Source: Paenibacillus sp. USDA918EY
Lineage (GTDB): Bacteria; Bacillota; Bacilli; Paenibacillales; Paenibacillaceae
NCBI RefSeq assembly: GCF_009870825.1
Contig: NZ_WTWY01000004.1
Location: 310,001-374,000, forward strand
DNA: 64,000 bases
Reading direction: 5' to 3'
Position numbers and translations under genes: made by a program. The notes under the pieces were generated by a model, which saw nothing but the letters and a program-made list of their open reading frames with translations, was not told the origin of the DNA and did no database searches. This document shows positions 42,441-50,691 of the stretch, piece after piece (the stretch's first letter is position 1; the number at the start of each line of letters is the position of its first letter).

Positions 42441-43358
42441 GTGACAAACGAGGAATATAAAAACAGGATCGATGCGGTTATTCGATATATGGAAGAAAAC
42501 GCCGGACAAAAATTGTCGCTCGAACATTTGGCGCATGCGGCGAATTTCTCCAAATATCATTTTTCCCGCATATTCGCCGCGGTCACGGGAGAGACGCCGA
42601 TGGCTTTCCTGAACCGAAAACGGTTGGAAAAGTCCGTACGGCTGCTGGCGGAAACGAACATGACGGTTCTCGCGATCGCAAACGAATGCGGATTCGAATC
42701 GCTGTCGGCTTATCATGCGTTATTCAAAAAGCGTTACGGAACGACGCCAACCGGCGTGCGCAAGCATCAGGGGAAACATAGCAATTTTTCGGAAGCAGCA
42801 AGCAAGAAACAGGAAGAGACGACGTCCGGGAAAGCTTACAATCAACATCGTAAGCATTCGCTGCTTGAAAGGGCGTGGAATCAAATGATAAAAATCAAAG
42901 AATTGCCGGCTTTGAACGTCGCATACGTCCGGCATGTCGGGAGCTATCTCGATACCGGAAGCGCATGGGACAAGCTGGGCCGCTGGGCCGCAGAGCGGGG
43001 ATTGACGCCGCAAAATCAGCAATTTATCGGGATATCGCTGGACGATGGGGGGCGGGTGGACGAATATAGCTGCCGGTATGATGCTTGCATCACGCTGTCC
43101 GCAGGGTTTATGGCGGAGGATGAAACCGAGGTTCGATTCAAGCCGCTGCCCGGCGGCATGTTTGCGGTATATCCTTTTTACGACACCATCGATCAATTTG
43201 TGCTTGCGTACCAAAACGTATTCGGCCTTTGGCTCCCGAACAGCGGATACGAAGCGGATGACCGCCCGTGCCTGGAATTTTGCCTGAACGATCCTGCGCA
43301 GGATGCGGAGGGAAAATGCAGGGTGGATTTATACGTCCCGATCAAGAAAAGCAGTTAA
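42441..43358 (+). CDS. AraC-family regulator with GyrI-like domain
   Basis: A 305-residue Rob/SoxS-like regulator. The two HTH units (LSLEHLAHAANFSKYHFSRIF and TVLAIANECGFESLSAYHALFKKRYG) occupy residues 1-110. A charged linker follows, and a GyrI-like ligand-binding domain runs from about 150 to 305 (IKELPALNVAYVRHVGSYLD, RYDACITLSAGFMAEDETEV, GGMFAVYPFYDTIDQFVLAYQ). This pairing senses drugs or other small hydrophobic molecules. The GTG at 42441 gives the usual start; the longer frame from 42267 has no ribosome site. Confidence 0.87.
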   Translation: MTNEEYKNRIDAVIRYMEENAGQKLSLEHLAHAANFSKYHFSRIFAAVTGETPMAFLNRKRLEKSVRLLAETNMTVLAIANECGFESLSAYHALFKKRYGTTPTGVRKHQGKHSNFSEAASKKQEETTSGKAYNQHRKHSLLERAWNQMIKIKELPALNVAYVRHVGSYLDTGSAWDKLGRWAAERGLTPQNQQFIGISLDDGGRVDEYSCRYDACITLSAGFMAEDETEVRFKPLPGGMFAVYPFYDTIDQFVLAYQNVFGLWLPNSGYEADDRPCLEFCLNDPAQDAEGKCRVDLYVPIKKSS

Positions 43359-43398
43359 AAACGGCGAAGCCATCGCTTGGCTTATGGAGGAGTTAGGG

Positions 43399-43983
43399 AT
43401 GAACACAGAAGCGCCATTCGGCCGGTTTCCGGTCATTAAATCAGACAGGCTCATCTTGGGCAAAATCGGTGCGGAACATCTGGAAGAAGTATTCGAAATC
43501 TATGACAATGACAAGGTTTTTACGTATTGCGGCATCATTCCGAAGCATAACAAAGAGACGGTCAAAAACATGATCGGGCATTTCGAACGCGATTTTTTGA
43601 AAAAAAGCCGGATCAAATGGGGAATTTTTGCGGTGCAGGAGCCCGACAAGCTGTTGGGCATCATCGAAGCGTGCGATTGGAACCGGAAGGTGAATTCGGT
43701 GACGGTGGGATATTTTTTGGCCGAACGGCATTACGGAAAAGGAATTGCTACGGAAGCGCTGCGAGCGCTCACCCGGTTTTTGTTCGACGAAGTCCTTGTG
43801 AACCGGATCCAGGCCGAAGTGATGCCCCCGAATGAAGCGTCCAAAAAGGTTTTGCTGAAAAACGGGTTCAGAAAAGAGGGGCTACTGAGGCAGGCGTCTT
43901 TATGGTCCGGCAAAGGGATCGTTGACCTGGAGATTTACGGCATTTTGAAAGAGGACTTTATCGGAACGGACATAGGTAAATAG
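43399..43983 (+). CDS. GNAT acetyltransferase
   Basis: A 194-residue GNAT of the RimJ/RimL type: FPVIKSDRLILGKIGAEHLEEVFEIYDND at the start, core EPDKLLGIIEACDWNRKVNS, CoA loop ERHYGKGIATEALRAL and end NEASKKVLLKNGFRKEGLLRQAS. The start at 43399 follows GGAGGAG by five bases. It lies 40 bases after the AraC/GyrI gene and may be in its operon, where it could acetylate the inducer; that is inference. The ZTP riboswitch for the next operon begins about 55 bases after its stop. Confidence 0.87.
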   Translation: MNTEAPFGRFPVIKSDRLILGKIGAEHLEEVFEIYDNDKVFTYCGIIPKHNKETVKNMIGHFERDFLKKSRIKWGIFAVQEPDKLLGIIEACDWNRKVNSVTVGYFLAERHYGKGIATEALRALTRFLFDEVLVNRIQAEVMPPNEASKKVLLKNGFRKEGLLRQASLWSGKGIVDLEIYGILKEDFIGTDIGK

Positions 43984-44038
43984 ATAGCGTATAACCGGCA
44001 ATTTTGTGATACAATAAAGATCATCATGATAACTTTTC

Positions 44039-44155
44039 GGCCATGTGTAACTGGCGTAGCGTGGGGAACCACGAGGGAGCACATGGATCATAACAGCCGC
44101 ACGCCTGGGCAAAAGTATTTGGAGGGTCATCCTTCCGAATGCTTTTTTTTGTTTG
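44039..44155 (+). ncRNA. ZTP (pfl) riboswitch with terminator, upstream of folD
   Basis: The sequence carries the ZTP hallmarks in order: AACTGGCG, then a GTGG-GGAA-CCAC hairpin, GGGAGC, a variable linker, and CGCCTGGGC at 44102-44110. The latter pairs with the first segment. A terminator stem (AGTATTTGGAGG with CCTTCCGAATGCT) and T8 follow at 44113-44153. In known cases binding of ZTP/ZMP, which builds up when 10-formyl-tetrahydrofolate is short, prevents termination and turns on folate one-carbon genes. The downstream folD and cyclodeaminase genes fit this exactly. Confidence 0.9.
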
Positions 44156-44179
44156 AAACCAAAATCGGAGGCGACAGGA

Positions 44180-45034
44180 ATGAGCATGCTGTTAAAAACA
44201 AAACCGCTGGCGAGCGAAGTATCCGAATCCATCATCGAGGAAGTGAACCGCTGCAAGGGGAAAGGGATTCGGCCGCGGCTGGCTGTTATTTTGGTTGAGG
44301 GAGATCCGGCGTCGGCATATTATGCAAGAGTGAAAGAGAAAAAAGCGCGTCAGCTCGGCATCGCGTTCGACCTGATTACGTTTCGGCCGGAGGTGACGGA
44401 GCAGCGGCTGCTTGACGAGATCGGAAAATTAAACCGGGATTCGGCGGTGCACGGCATCATGCTGGAGCTGCCGCTTCCAAGGCATATCCGCCTGCAAACT
44501 TGCTGCGACGCCATCCGGCCGGAAAAAGACGTGGACGGCATATCGTCGGCGAACAAACTTGCCTGCATGACGGGCGGCGCCGGCATTTACCCGGCTACGC
44601 CGCAGGCGTGCATCCGGATCGTGAAGCATTTCGGATTTTCGCTGCAAGGGAAAAACGTCGTGCTGGTCGGACACGGGGAAACGGTCGGCAGACCTTTGAT
44701 GCAGATGCTGCTTCGCGAAAACGCGACCGTCACCGTCTGCCATTACTATACGCAAAATCTGGCCAAACATATTGCAGGCGCGGACATTTTGATGACCGCC
44801 ACCGGGTGCGCCGGGCTGATCACGGCGGACATGCTGCATCCGGAGCTGGTCGTCATCGACGCCGGGATCTCCGAGACGCCAACCGGCATCGTCGGCGATG
44901 CGGTTCCCGAGGCCGTGGATGCCGCCAAAGCGGTGACGCCGGTTCCGGGCGGAGTCGGGACGTTGACGACCGTCCTGCTGTTTGAAAATCTATTGCATGC
45001 CATCCGGCTGCAGGAGCAATCGAAAGAGGTGTAG
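44180..45034 (+). CDS. folD: FolD-like methylenetetrahydrofolate dehydrogenase/cyclohydrolase
   Basis: A 284-residue FolD-type protein, which interconverts 5,10-methylene-, methenyl- and 10-formyl-tetrahydrofolate. The Tyr-Lys pair of the active site is present in SAYYARVKEKKARQLG, GIMLELPLPRHI follows, and KDVDGISSANK and TPVPGGVGTLTTVLL are near consensus. The nucleotide loop VVLVGHGETVGRP replaces the usual GRSxxVGxP, so cofactor binding may be changed. The start at 44180 has TCGGAGG nine bases upstream. It lies under a ZTP riboswitch and three bases before a cyclodeaminase gene, so both act in the same folate conversion. Confidence 0.9.
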   Translation: MSMLLKTKPLASEVSESIIEEVNRCKGKGIRPRLAVILVEGDPASAYYARVKEKKARQLGIAFDLITFRPEVTEQRLLDEIGKLNRDSAVHGIMLELPLPRHIRLQTCCDAIRPEKDVDGISSANKLACMTGGAGIYPATPQACIRIVKHFGFSLQGKNVVLVGHGETVGRPLMQMLLRENATVTVCHYYTQNLAKHIAGADILMTATGCAGLITADMLHPELVVIDAGISETPTGIVGDAVPEAVDAAKAVTPVPGGVGTLTTVLLFENLLHAIRLQEQSKEV

Positions 45035-45037
45035 GAC

Positions 45038-45676
45038 GTGAGCGGAGAAAATCAGGTTTTTGATCAAACGGTCCGGCAGTTTTTGCAAGCGGCCGCTTCA
45101 AGCGCGCCGACGCCGGGCGGGGGAAGCGTGGCGGCTTTGGCTGCAGCGCTTGGCGCGTCCATGGGCTCCATGGTTGCCAACATAACGAGCGGACCGAAGT
45201 TCGAATCCGTACGGGAGAAAATGGCGGACATCGTAAAGCTGATGGAAGCCGCGATGGCCGAAGCGGAGCTTTTTTTGAAAAAGGATATGGAATCGTTTAA
45301 TGGCTACATGGCCGCGCTCGCGCTCCCGAAAGGGACGGACGGGGAGAAACGGCATCGTTCCGTCGCCCTGCAGCAAGCGGCGGTACAGGCGGCATCCGTG
45401 CCGCTTCATCTGATGAAACGCTGCCTGGAAATCATGTCGGCATTAGCCGGGGTAACCGTCCAGGTCAATAAAAACGTCATTTCGGATCTTGGCATCGCGC
45501 TTTTGATGCTGGACGCAGCGGTTCAGTCCGCATGGATGACCGTCGAGATCAATCTTGGCAGCATGAAGGATGAAGGCGTACGGACTTCATTCCAGGAAAC
45601 GGGGACGGAGCTTTCGGCACGGTCAGCAGAGTTAAAGGAACAGGTTTTGCAGCAGATCAGGGAAAGGTTGGCGTAG
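45038..45676 (+). CDS. Formimino/methenyl-tetrahydrofolate cyclodeaminase family protein
   Basis: A 212-residue protein of the FTCD_C/FchA family, which opens or deaminates formimino- or methenyl-tetrahydrofolate. The signature APTPGGGSVAALAAALGASMGSMV is at residues 23-46; helical segments and QQAAVQAASVPLHLMKRCLE follow, then NVISDLGIALLMLDAAVQSA. Placed three bases after folD under a ZTP riboswitch, it likely acts as methenyl-THF cyclohydrolase, which would complement the altered FolD. GTG start at 45038. Confidence 0.9.
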   Translation: MSGENQVFDQTVRQFLQAAASSAPTPGGGSVAALAAALGASMGSMVANITSGPKFESVREKMADIVKLMEAAMAEAELFLKKDMESFNGYMAALALPKGTDGEKRHRSVALQQAAVQAASVPLHLMKRCLEIMSALAGVTVQVNKNVISDLGIALLMLDAAVQSAWMTVEINLGSMKDEGVRTSFQETGTELSARSAELKEQVLQQIRERLA

Positions 45677-45681
45677 ATCGC

Positions 45682-46587
45682 ATGATACGCGAGCAATGGG
45701 AGCAGGTCGTTCAACAAATCGAACCGGGAGCAAAGCTGCTTGGGACGCGCGCGCTTCAGGGCGGCGTTTCGGCCCAGGTGACGAAGCTTGACGTTGAAAT
45801 GCCTGACGGCGCTGTTCGAAAACTGCTTGCACGCCGGCATGGCGAAGCCGACCGCAGCAGAAATCCTCAAATCGCGCAGCATGAATTTATGCTTCTGCAG
45901 CGTTTAAAGGCGGCGGGTCTGCCTGTTCCTGCGCCTTATATCGCTTTGGATAGGTTTGGAGGTGCGCCGCTGCTGGTCACGGAGTTCATGGAAGGCGAAG
46001 TCCTCGGGTCGATGGAAAATGTGCCTGATGCCATGCTGCAGCTGGCGGACCGGTTGTCGGATATCCATCAAGTGGCATGGGAGCGGCATGCGCTTCATTT
46101 TCTTCCGAAACTAAACGATGGGTGTGACGCGAAGCTGAACAAAAGGCCGGAACGGATGGACGACTCGTTAAGCGAAGGGCGGATCCGGGACGCGCTGGAG
46201 GCCGTTTGGCCTTTGCCGCAAGCGAACCGGGACGTGCTGCTGCATGGAGACTTCTGGCCGGGAAACGTCATTTGGAAGGATGGCCGCATTGCGTCATTGA
46301 TCGATTGGGAGGATGCGGCGATCGGAGATCCGTTATTTGATTTGGCGAACGCCAGGCTCGAGCTGTTATGGGCTTCCGGCACCGATGCCATGGACGGGTT
46401 CACGCAGCGGTATCAAACGCGAAATCCGGGTTTGGATTATTCGGCTTTGCCTGTTTGGGATCTGATCGCTGCGCTGAAGCCCGCTACCGGTTTGTCCGAG
46501 TGGGGGCTTCCGCCCGACATCGAGCGGCAAATGCGCGAAAAGCACCGCTTGTTTACCGAACATGCGTTGGCGAGGATGCAGCGTTGA
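45682..46587 (+). CDS. APH-fold phosphotransferase
   Basis: A 301-residue aminoglycoside-phosphotransferase-fold protein. The catalytic loop is LLHGDFWPGNVIWKDG and the metal site SLIDWEDAAIGDPLFDLANARLEL; the N-terminal lobe has GGVSAQVTKLDV and a basic strand KLLARRHG. It begins five bases after the cyclodeaminase stop and so is in the ZTP-controlled operon, or at least reads through from it. Its substrate is unknown. A role in small-molecule phosphorylation is more likely than antibiotic resistance. Confidence 0.82.
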   Translation: MIREQWEQVVQQIEPGAKLLGTRALQGGVSAQVTKLDVEMPDGAVRKLLARRHGEADRSRNPQIAQHEFMLLQRLKAAGLPVPAPYIALDRFGGAPLLVTEFMEGEVLGSMENVPDAMLQLADRLSDIHQVAWERHALHFLPKLNDGCDAKLNKRPERMDDSLSEGRIRDALEAVWPLPQANRDVLLHGDFWPGNVIWKDGRIASLIDWEDAAIGDPLFDLANARLELLWASGTDAMDGFTQRYQTRNPGLDYSALPVWDLIAALKPATGLSEWGLPPDIERQMREKHRLFTEHALARMQR

Positions 46588-46737
46588 ACAAAATTTTGGG
46601 CGAATGACCTGTTCAGCGTCTCGAGCTTGCCAAATAACCTTTGCCATAACCAAAAATATCCCTAAACCTGCCCGAGCCCGGCAAAAAAGCGCCATTCCCC
46701 ACATACGTTTATTAAAACAAGGATAGGTGGCTTGTAA

Positions 46738-47346
46738 ATGACGACTTTTTTTCTTGTAAGGCATGCACTGAAAGAAAAAGCCGTTGGAGATGTTCCGTTG
46801 ACCTTCAGGGGAGTGAAGCAAGCGCAGGCGACGGGTAAACGTTTCTCCGGGTTGCCCATCGACGCCGTATACTCTAGCCCGCTGCGCAGAGCCCGGGAAA
46901 CCGCCGAACATATTGCGTTGGCAACGAAATCGCCCGTTTATGCGGATCGCCGTTTGCGGGAACGCGCGAATTGGGGGGACCTGCCGGGACAAAGCTTTGA
47001 CGAGTTTGTCGCCATGTGGGAGCGTTGTACGCGTGAACCCGAATATATGCCGCCCGTAGGCGATTCGGCAAAACAAGCCGGGGAACGTTTATCCTCCTTA
47101 TTGACCGAACTGGCGGCCCAATATCCGGCTCCGGGCAGCGTTGTTTTGGTGACGCACGGAGGGTTAATCACCGATTTTTTGGTTCATGCCTTTCCCGGGA
47201 ACGAACTGGAAGCTTGGCATCCGAATTTCATTGCGGTACAAAGCGAGTTGATTCCGGAATGTTCCATAACGACGTTACAGGATGAAGGCGGTACGTATAG
47301 AATCGTGGATTTCGCTTCCGTCGGGCATTTAAAATCCATTTCTTAG
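46738..47346 (+). CDS. Histidine phosphatase family protein
   Basis: A 202-residue histidine phosphatase. The start TTFFLVRHALKEKA has the nucleophile in RHA (Ala instead of the usual Gly), with YSSPLRRARETAEHI, the acid-base Glu in LRERANWGDLPG and the second histidine in VLVTHGG. The pattern resembles broad-specificity phosphoesterases such as PhoE. The GGATAGGTGG element lies nine bases before the ATG. It is transcribed in the same direction as the upstream kinase-fold gene but with a 150-base gap. Confidence 0.85.
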   Translation: MTTFFLVRHALKEKAVGDVPLTFRGVKQAQATGKRFSGLPIDAVYSSPLRRARETAEHIALATKSPVYADRRLRERANWGDLPGQSFDEFVAMWERCTREPEYMPPVGDSAKQAGERLSSLLTELAAQYPAPGSVVLVTHGGLITDFLVHAFPGNELEAWHPNFIAVQSELIPECSITTLQDEGGTYRIVDFASVGHLKSIS

Positions 47347-47658
47347 GATTATAAAATAAACAGCTTCGGGTTTTCGGTAAAGAGCTTTTAAAAAAAGGTT
47401 TACCGCCCCGACCGGGCTTTAGGATGGTAAACTGAAGTTGCCTAACCTTGGAAAAACTACAATGGATGATCGACGTAGGATATAGCCGGCAAGCAGCCGG
47501 TTATTTTCGTTTCGGCCGGAAATGATCGGGTTTGAAACAATTCGGCGCAGGCGATGAAACGATCGAATTCATCCGTTTCGCTCTATATATTGCTCATGGG
47601 AAGCCGCTTTTTGGATTTTTGCAAAATCCTCAAATAATAAACGGGCGGGAGGAAAACA
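47347..47658. other. Intergenic region with several hairpins
   Basis: No gene. Three inverted repeats are visible. GTTTACC/GGTAAAC (47398-47431) encloses GCCC/GGGC. CCGGC/GCCGG (47486-47500) is followed by TTATTTTCGTTT and may be a terminator. GGATTTT/AAAATCC lies at 47613-47629. None matches an RNA family I know. Confidence 0.4.
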
Positions 47659-48108
47659 ATGTTCGTCGTTAACGTCGAAGGAGCAATTTTTCAGAACGAT
47701 AAATGGCTTGTGATCGAACGCGGGGCGGAGGAGACGCATGCGGCCGGCACGTTGTCTTTTGTCGGCGGGACGGTGGAGCAGGAGGGATTTTCACAAGACA
47801 TTTTGGAACGGACCTTAAGCAGGGAAATTGACGAGGAAGTCGGCGTTCGCATTAAGGAAAAGCTGCATTTTGTACATAGCTCCTCTTTTGTCACGGACGA
47901 GGGGCGTCCGGTTATCAATATCGTTTTTCTTTGCGAATACGATCAAGGCACCGCCTTTAGAAAAAGCCCGGGTGAGGTTGCAGCCGTGAGCTGGATGACG
48001 ACGGAAGAAATTCTTCGTCATCCCAAAACACCTCCCTGGATGTATGACAGCGCAAAGCGGGCGGATCGGCTGTTGAAGGAAATTCATGCGGACAGGTTTG
48101 AAACGTAG
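47659..48108 (+). CDS. Nudix hydrolase with extended Nudix box
   Basis: A 149-residue Nudix hydrolase. The box is extended: GGTVEQEG then FSQDILERTLSREIDEEVG, with about four more residues between the first glycine and REIDEE than in the classic motif. That form is found in several other Nudix groups. The metal-binding glutamates are present. Substrate unknown. GGGAGG lies six bases before the ATG, and a serine hydrolase follows 31 bases later. Confidence 0.85.
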   Translation: MFVVNVEGAIFQNDKWLVIERGAEETHAAGTLSFVGGTVEQEGFSQDILERTLSREIDEEVGVRIKEKLHFVHSSSFVTDEGRPVINIVFLCEYDQGTAFRKSPGEVAAVSWMTTEEILRHPKTPPWMYDSAKRADRLLKEIHADRFET

Positions 48109-48139
48109 TGCGTCACGGACGATGAAATAGGAGGGCAAT

Positions 48140-49168
48140 ATGAAGGCAAAGCTTACAAAACGAATCGAGGAACTGCAAAACCAAAACCGTTTTTCGGGAA
48201 CGGTGCTCGTCAAAGCGAAGCAACATGTTTTGGCAGAAATAAGCTTCGGGTATGCCAACCGATCCGATTCACTGGGGAACAATTCAAATACTCGGTACGG
48301 GATCGCTTCGGGATGCAAATTGTTTACCGCCATTGCCGTTTGTCAGATGGTGGAGAAAGGAATGCTTTCGTTTGACTCCAAGGTGAAAGATTGCCTGAAT
48401 GTTGATTTTCCGCGGTTTGACGAAAAGATCACCATCCACCATCTGCTGGCGCATATATCCGGCATTTCCGACTATTTCGACGAGGAAGAGATGGAGGGTT
48501 ATGAGCGATTGTGGTTCGAGCGCCCGATGTACCGGATGCGGAACCCCCTAGATTTTTTGCCGCTGTTTCAAGATAAACCGATGAAATTGCACGTAGGGGA
48601 AAGATTCCACTATAACAATGCCGGATACATATTGCTCGGCTGCATCGTACAACAGATTAGCGGACAGGATTTTGCCGCATACGTTCAAGAGAATATATTT
48701 CAAAAGGCTGGAATGGAATCGTCCGGGTACTTTGAAATGGACGCCCTTCCCGCCAATACGGCGATCGGCTATATCGATCTTGGCGATGGGGCATGGAAAA
48801 CGAACATTTACTCTTTGCCTGCGAAAGGCGGGCCGGACGGCGGCGCGTTCGCCACGGTGCATGATATGGATCGGCTGTGGAACGCGCTAATGGATCACGC
48901 CCTGCTTAGCGAAACCTACACCAAGCTGCTGCTCGAGACTCACGCCCATGCGGGCGGGGATGATCATTACGGTTACGGCGTCTGGATCAAAAAAGGGACA
49001 AACGGAAAAGCGCAAAAATATCATGTTATGGGTTATGATCCCGGCGTTTGCTTTCATTCCGCTTATTACCCCGAGCAATCGGTCACGCTGGTGGTTTGTT
49101 CCAATCAGTCGGGGGGAGCGTTTGAGATGATGGCGGCCATCGAGGATGAAATCATCGGAAAGCGATAA
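48140..49168 (+). CDS. Serine hydrolase, beta-lactamase/PBP family
   Basis: A 342-residue beta-lactamase-related serine hydrolase. The S-x-x-K motif is SGCK in YGIASGCKLFTAIAVCQMVEKG; the tyrosine motif is YNN in FHYNNAGYILLGCIVQQISGQ. The third motif, usually HxG or KTG, is less clear (VMGYDPGVCF). No signal peptide is visible, so it is probably cytoplasmic. AGGAGGG lies six bases before the ATG. It is distinct from the membrane-anchored enzyme near 11-12.7 kb. Confidence 0.87.
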   Translation: MKAKLTKRIEELQNQNRFSGTVLVKAKQHVLAEISFGYANRSDSLGNNSNTRYGIASGCKLFTAIAVCQMVEKGMLSFDSKVKDCLNVDFPRFDEKITIHHLLAHISGISDYFDEEEMEGYERLWFERPMYRMRNPLDFLPLFQDKPMKLHVGERFHYNNAGYILLGCIVQQISGQDFAAYVQENIFQKAGMESSGYFEMDALPANTAIGYIDLGDGAWKTNIYSLPAKGGPDGGAFATVHDMDRLWNALMDHALLSETYTKLLLETHAHAGGDDHYGYGVWIKKGTNGKAQKYHVMGYDPGVCFHSAYYPEQSVTLVVCSNQSGGAFEMMAAIEDEIIGKR

Positions 49169-49280
49169 AAACATCTATCGACGTACTTTCACAGAAGACA
49201 GATTGCGTTTTGCGGAAATTCTCCTTGAGTTATAAGGAAGCCATCGCTTCGAGACTTTTTTCTTTTCTTATGCTTATCAA

Positions 49281-49323
49281 AAAAGCCGTCCCGGGCTTTC
49301 GGACCCTGAGGAACGGCTTTCTT
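49281..49323 (-). terminator. Terminator of the proB-mtnB operon
   Basis: On the minus strand, AAAGCCGT pairs with ACGGCTTT around a GC-rich loop, and a T6 tract follows; it lies eight bases past the mtnB stop. Confidence 0.8.
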
Positions 49324-49331
49324 TTATGCTG

Positions 49332-50009
49332 TTAACGGCGGCCGTCGACGTTAAGGGAAGGCACGCTGTTTTTCAGCAGGATGCTGCGGTACAAATATTC
49401 GAAAATGAATTCAAACGCTTCAAGATGTTTTTTGGCTTCAAACGCGTTTTTTCCCCAGGCGTAGATGCCGTGGTTGCGCAGGAGAATGCCGGGAACGTTC
49501 GGGTCAAGCACACCCTCGACACGTTCGGCGATCGACGGGATGTGGGCGAAGTTGGGCAGCACCGGGATGGAAATCGCGGCATTTTCCTCCCATATGTTAA
49601 ACGCTTTGATCAGTTCGATGCCTTGAGCCGGAACCGCGCCTTGATCGCCGAACCATTCGCTGATCAAATTGTTGAAGACCGTATGGACGTGAAATACGGC
49701 GCCGCAGCCGGTCAGGCGGTAAATTTCGCAGTGGATCTGCGTTTCCGCGCTGGGTTTCAGGCTGGTCGTTTCCACGGCCCGGCCGCTTTTGTCGACGAAC
49801 AGGAAATCCTCCGGCGTGCTTGCCGATTTGTCCTTGCCGCTGGCGGTGATGGCAAAATAAAAATGTTCGGGATCAAAATCGCCGACGCGGACGGACAAAT
49901 TGCCGCTGGTTCCCGGAAACCAGTTTTTGGCCGCGAACTGCTGCTTGATTTGCCGCAGCTCGTCCAGCGCCTGCTGTTTATGCTCCAGGCTGATGCTTGC
50001 AAACGTCAT
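49332..50009 (-). CDS. mtnB: Methylthioribulose-1-phosphate dehydratase (MtnB)
   Basis: A 225-residue class II aldolase/adducin-type protein. The zinc site includes VFHVHTVFNN, with a later histidine in LLRNHGIYAWGKNAFEA; GTSGNLSVR and ITASGKDKSAS are typical. It dehydrates methylthioribulose-1-phosphate in the methionine salvage pathway. It starts four bases after mtnX on the minus strand. In this cluster it follows mtnX rather than mtnD, and no mtnD is in the window. It is the last gene of the operon, with a terminator directly after. Confidence 0.92.
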   Translation of the reverse strand: MTFASISLEHKQQALDELRQIKQQFAAKNWFPGTSGNLSVRVGDFDPEHFYFAITASGKDKSASTPEDFLFVDKSGRAVETTSLKPSAETQIHCEIYRLTGCGAVFHVHTVFNNLISEWFGDQGAVPAQGIELIKAFNIWEENAAISIPVLPNFAHIPSIAERVEGVLDPNVPGILLRNHGIYAWGKNAFEAKKHLEAFEFIFEYLYRSILLKNSVPSLNVDGRR

Positions 50010-50013
50010 GATT

Positions 50014-50691
50014 TTACCGCACCCCTTGTTGTCGTTTCTGTTTCATATCGCTCATAATATCAAAAAAATCGCCGAACGGCACATGCTTGACGCCCAGCTC
50101 GGCGCATTTGTCGGTCAGGATGGACCGGGAATAGACAAAATCGGCGATTTTGGCTCCTTCGAAATCCGTCAGACTGTCGCCGATTAGAATCCTTTCGTAC
50201 CTTTCCTCCGGAAAACGGCGCATGACCGTCGTTTTGCACATCCCGCAGCCGTTATGGCATGGATCCTGGCATGGGTGAGGCCACAGAATTTCGATGTTGT
50301 CCCCGCTAAAATCCGCGCTGTTGCAAAAAATATGGTCGCTTGGAATGTCGAACGGAGCCAGCAGCGGATCGATGAAAAAATCCATGCCGCCGCTGGTCAC
50401 GTAAAACTCGATTCCCTCCTGCTTCACGTAATCGAGAAATTCGCGAAAACCTTGGCGGATGCCTGCGCGGCTCACCACGAAGTTGACAATCTCTTCTTTT
50501 TTGCTCGCAGGGAGCAGGGCGAACATGGCGCCGACGCCTTCGCGCAGCGAAATCTCCTGATTGACGGTACGCTGCATGATCGGCTCGTAACCTTCGGGCT
50601 TGAACTCCTTCATGATCGCGACGATATTGTCCGAAAGGGTGATCGTGCCGTCGAAATCGCAAAAAATGACCGGCTTTTTGCCTGCTGTCAT
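50014..50691 (-). CDS. mtnX: HK-MTPenyl-1-P phosphatase (MtnX)
   Basis: A 225-residue HAD-superfamily phosphatase. Motif I is VIFCDFDGTIT, motif II VTSGGMDFFID, motif III with RFPEERYERILIGDSLTDFEGAK, and a characteristic cysteine-rich insert CQDPCHNGCGMCKTTVM. In B. subtilis-type salvage MtnX removes phosphate from the enol product of MtnW. The ATG at 50691 overlaps the mtnW stop in an ATGA, with GGGGGGAG upstream; an earlier in-frame start at 50706 would overlap more deeply and is not needed. Confidence 0.93.
   Translation of the reverse strand: MTAGKKPVIFCDFDGTITLSDNIVAIMKEFKPEGYEPIMQRTVNQEISLREGVGAMFALLPASKKEEIVNFVVSRAGIRQGFREFLDYVKQEGIEFYVTSGGMDFFIDPLLAPFDIPSDHIFCNSADFSGDNIEILWPHPCQDPCHNGCGMCKTTVMRRFPEERYERILIGDSLTDFEGAKIADFVYSRSILTDKCAELGVKHVPFGDFFDIMSDMKQKRQQGVR

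Noticed and set aside
42225-42716. Minus-strand frame antisense to the AraC gene
   Set aside because: The last 60 codons look somewhat protein-like, but there is no ribosome site at any start and the first part is antisense to a clear HTH domain.
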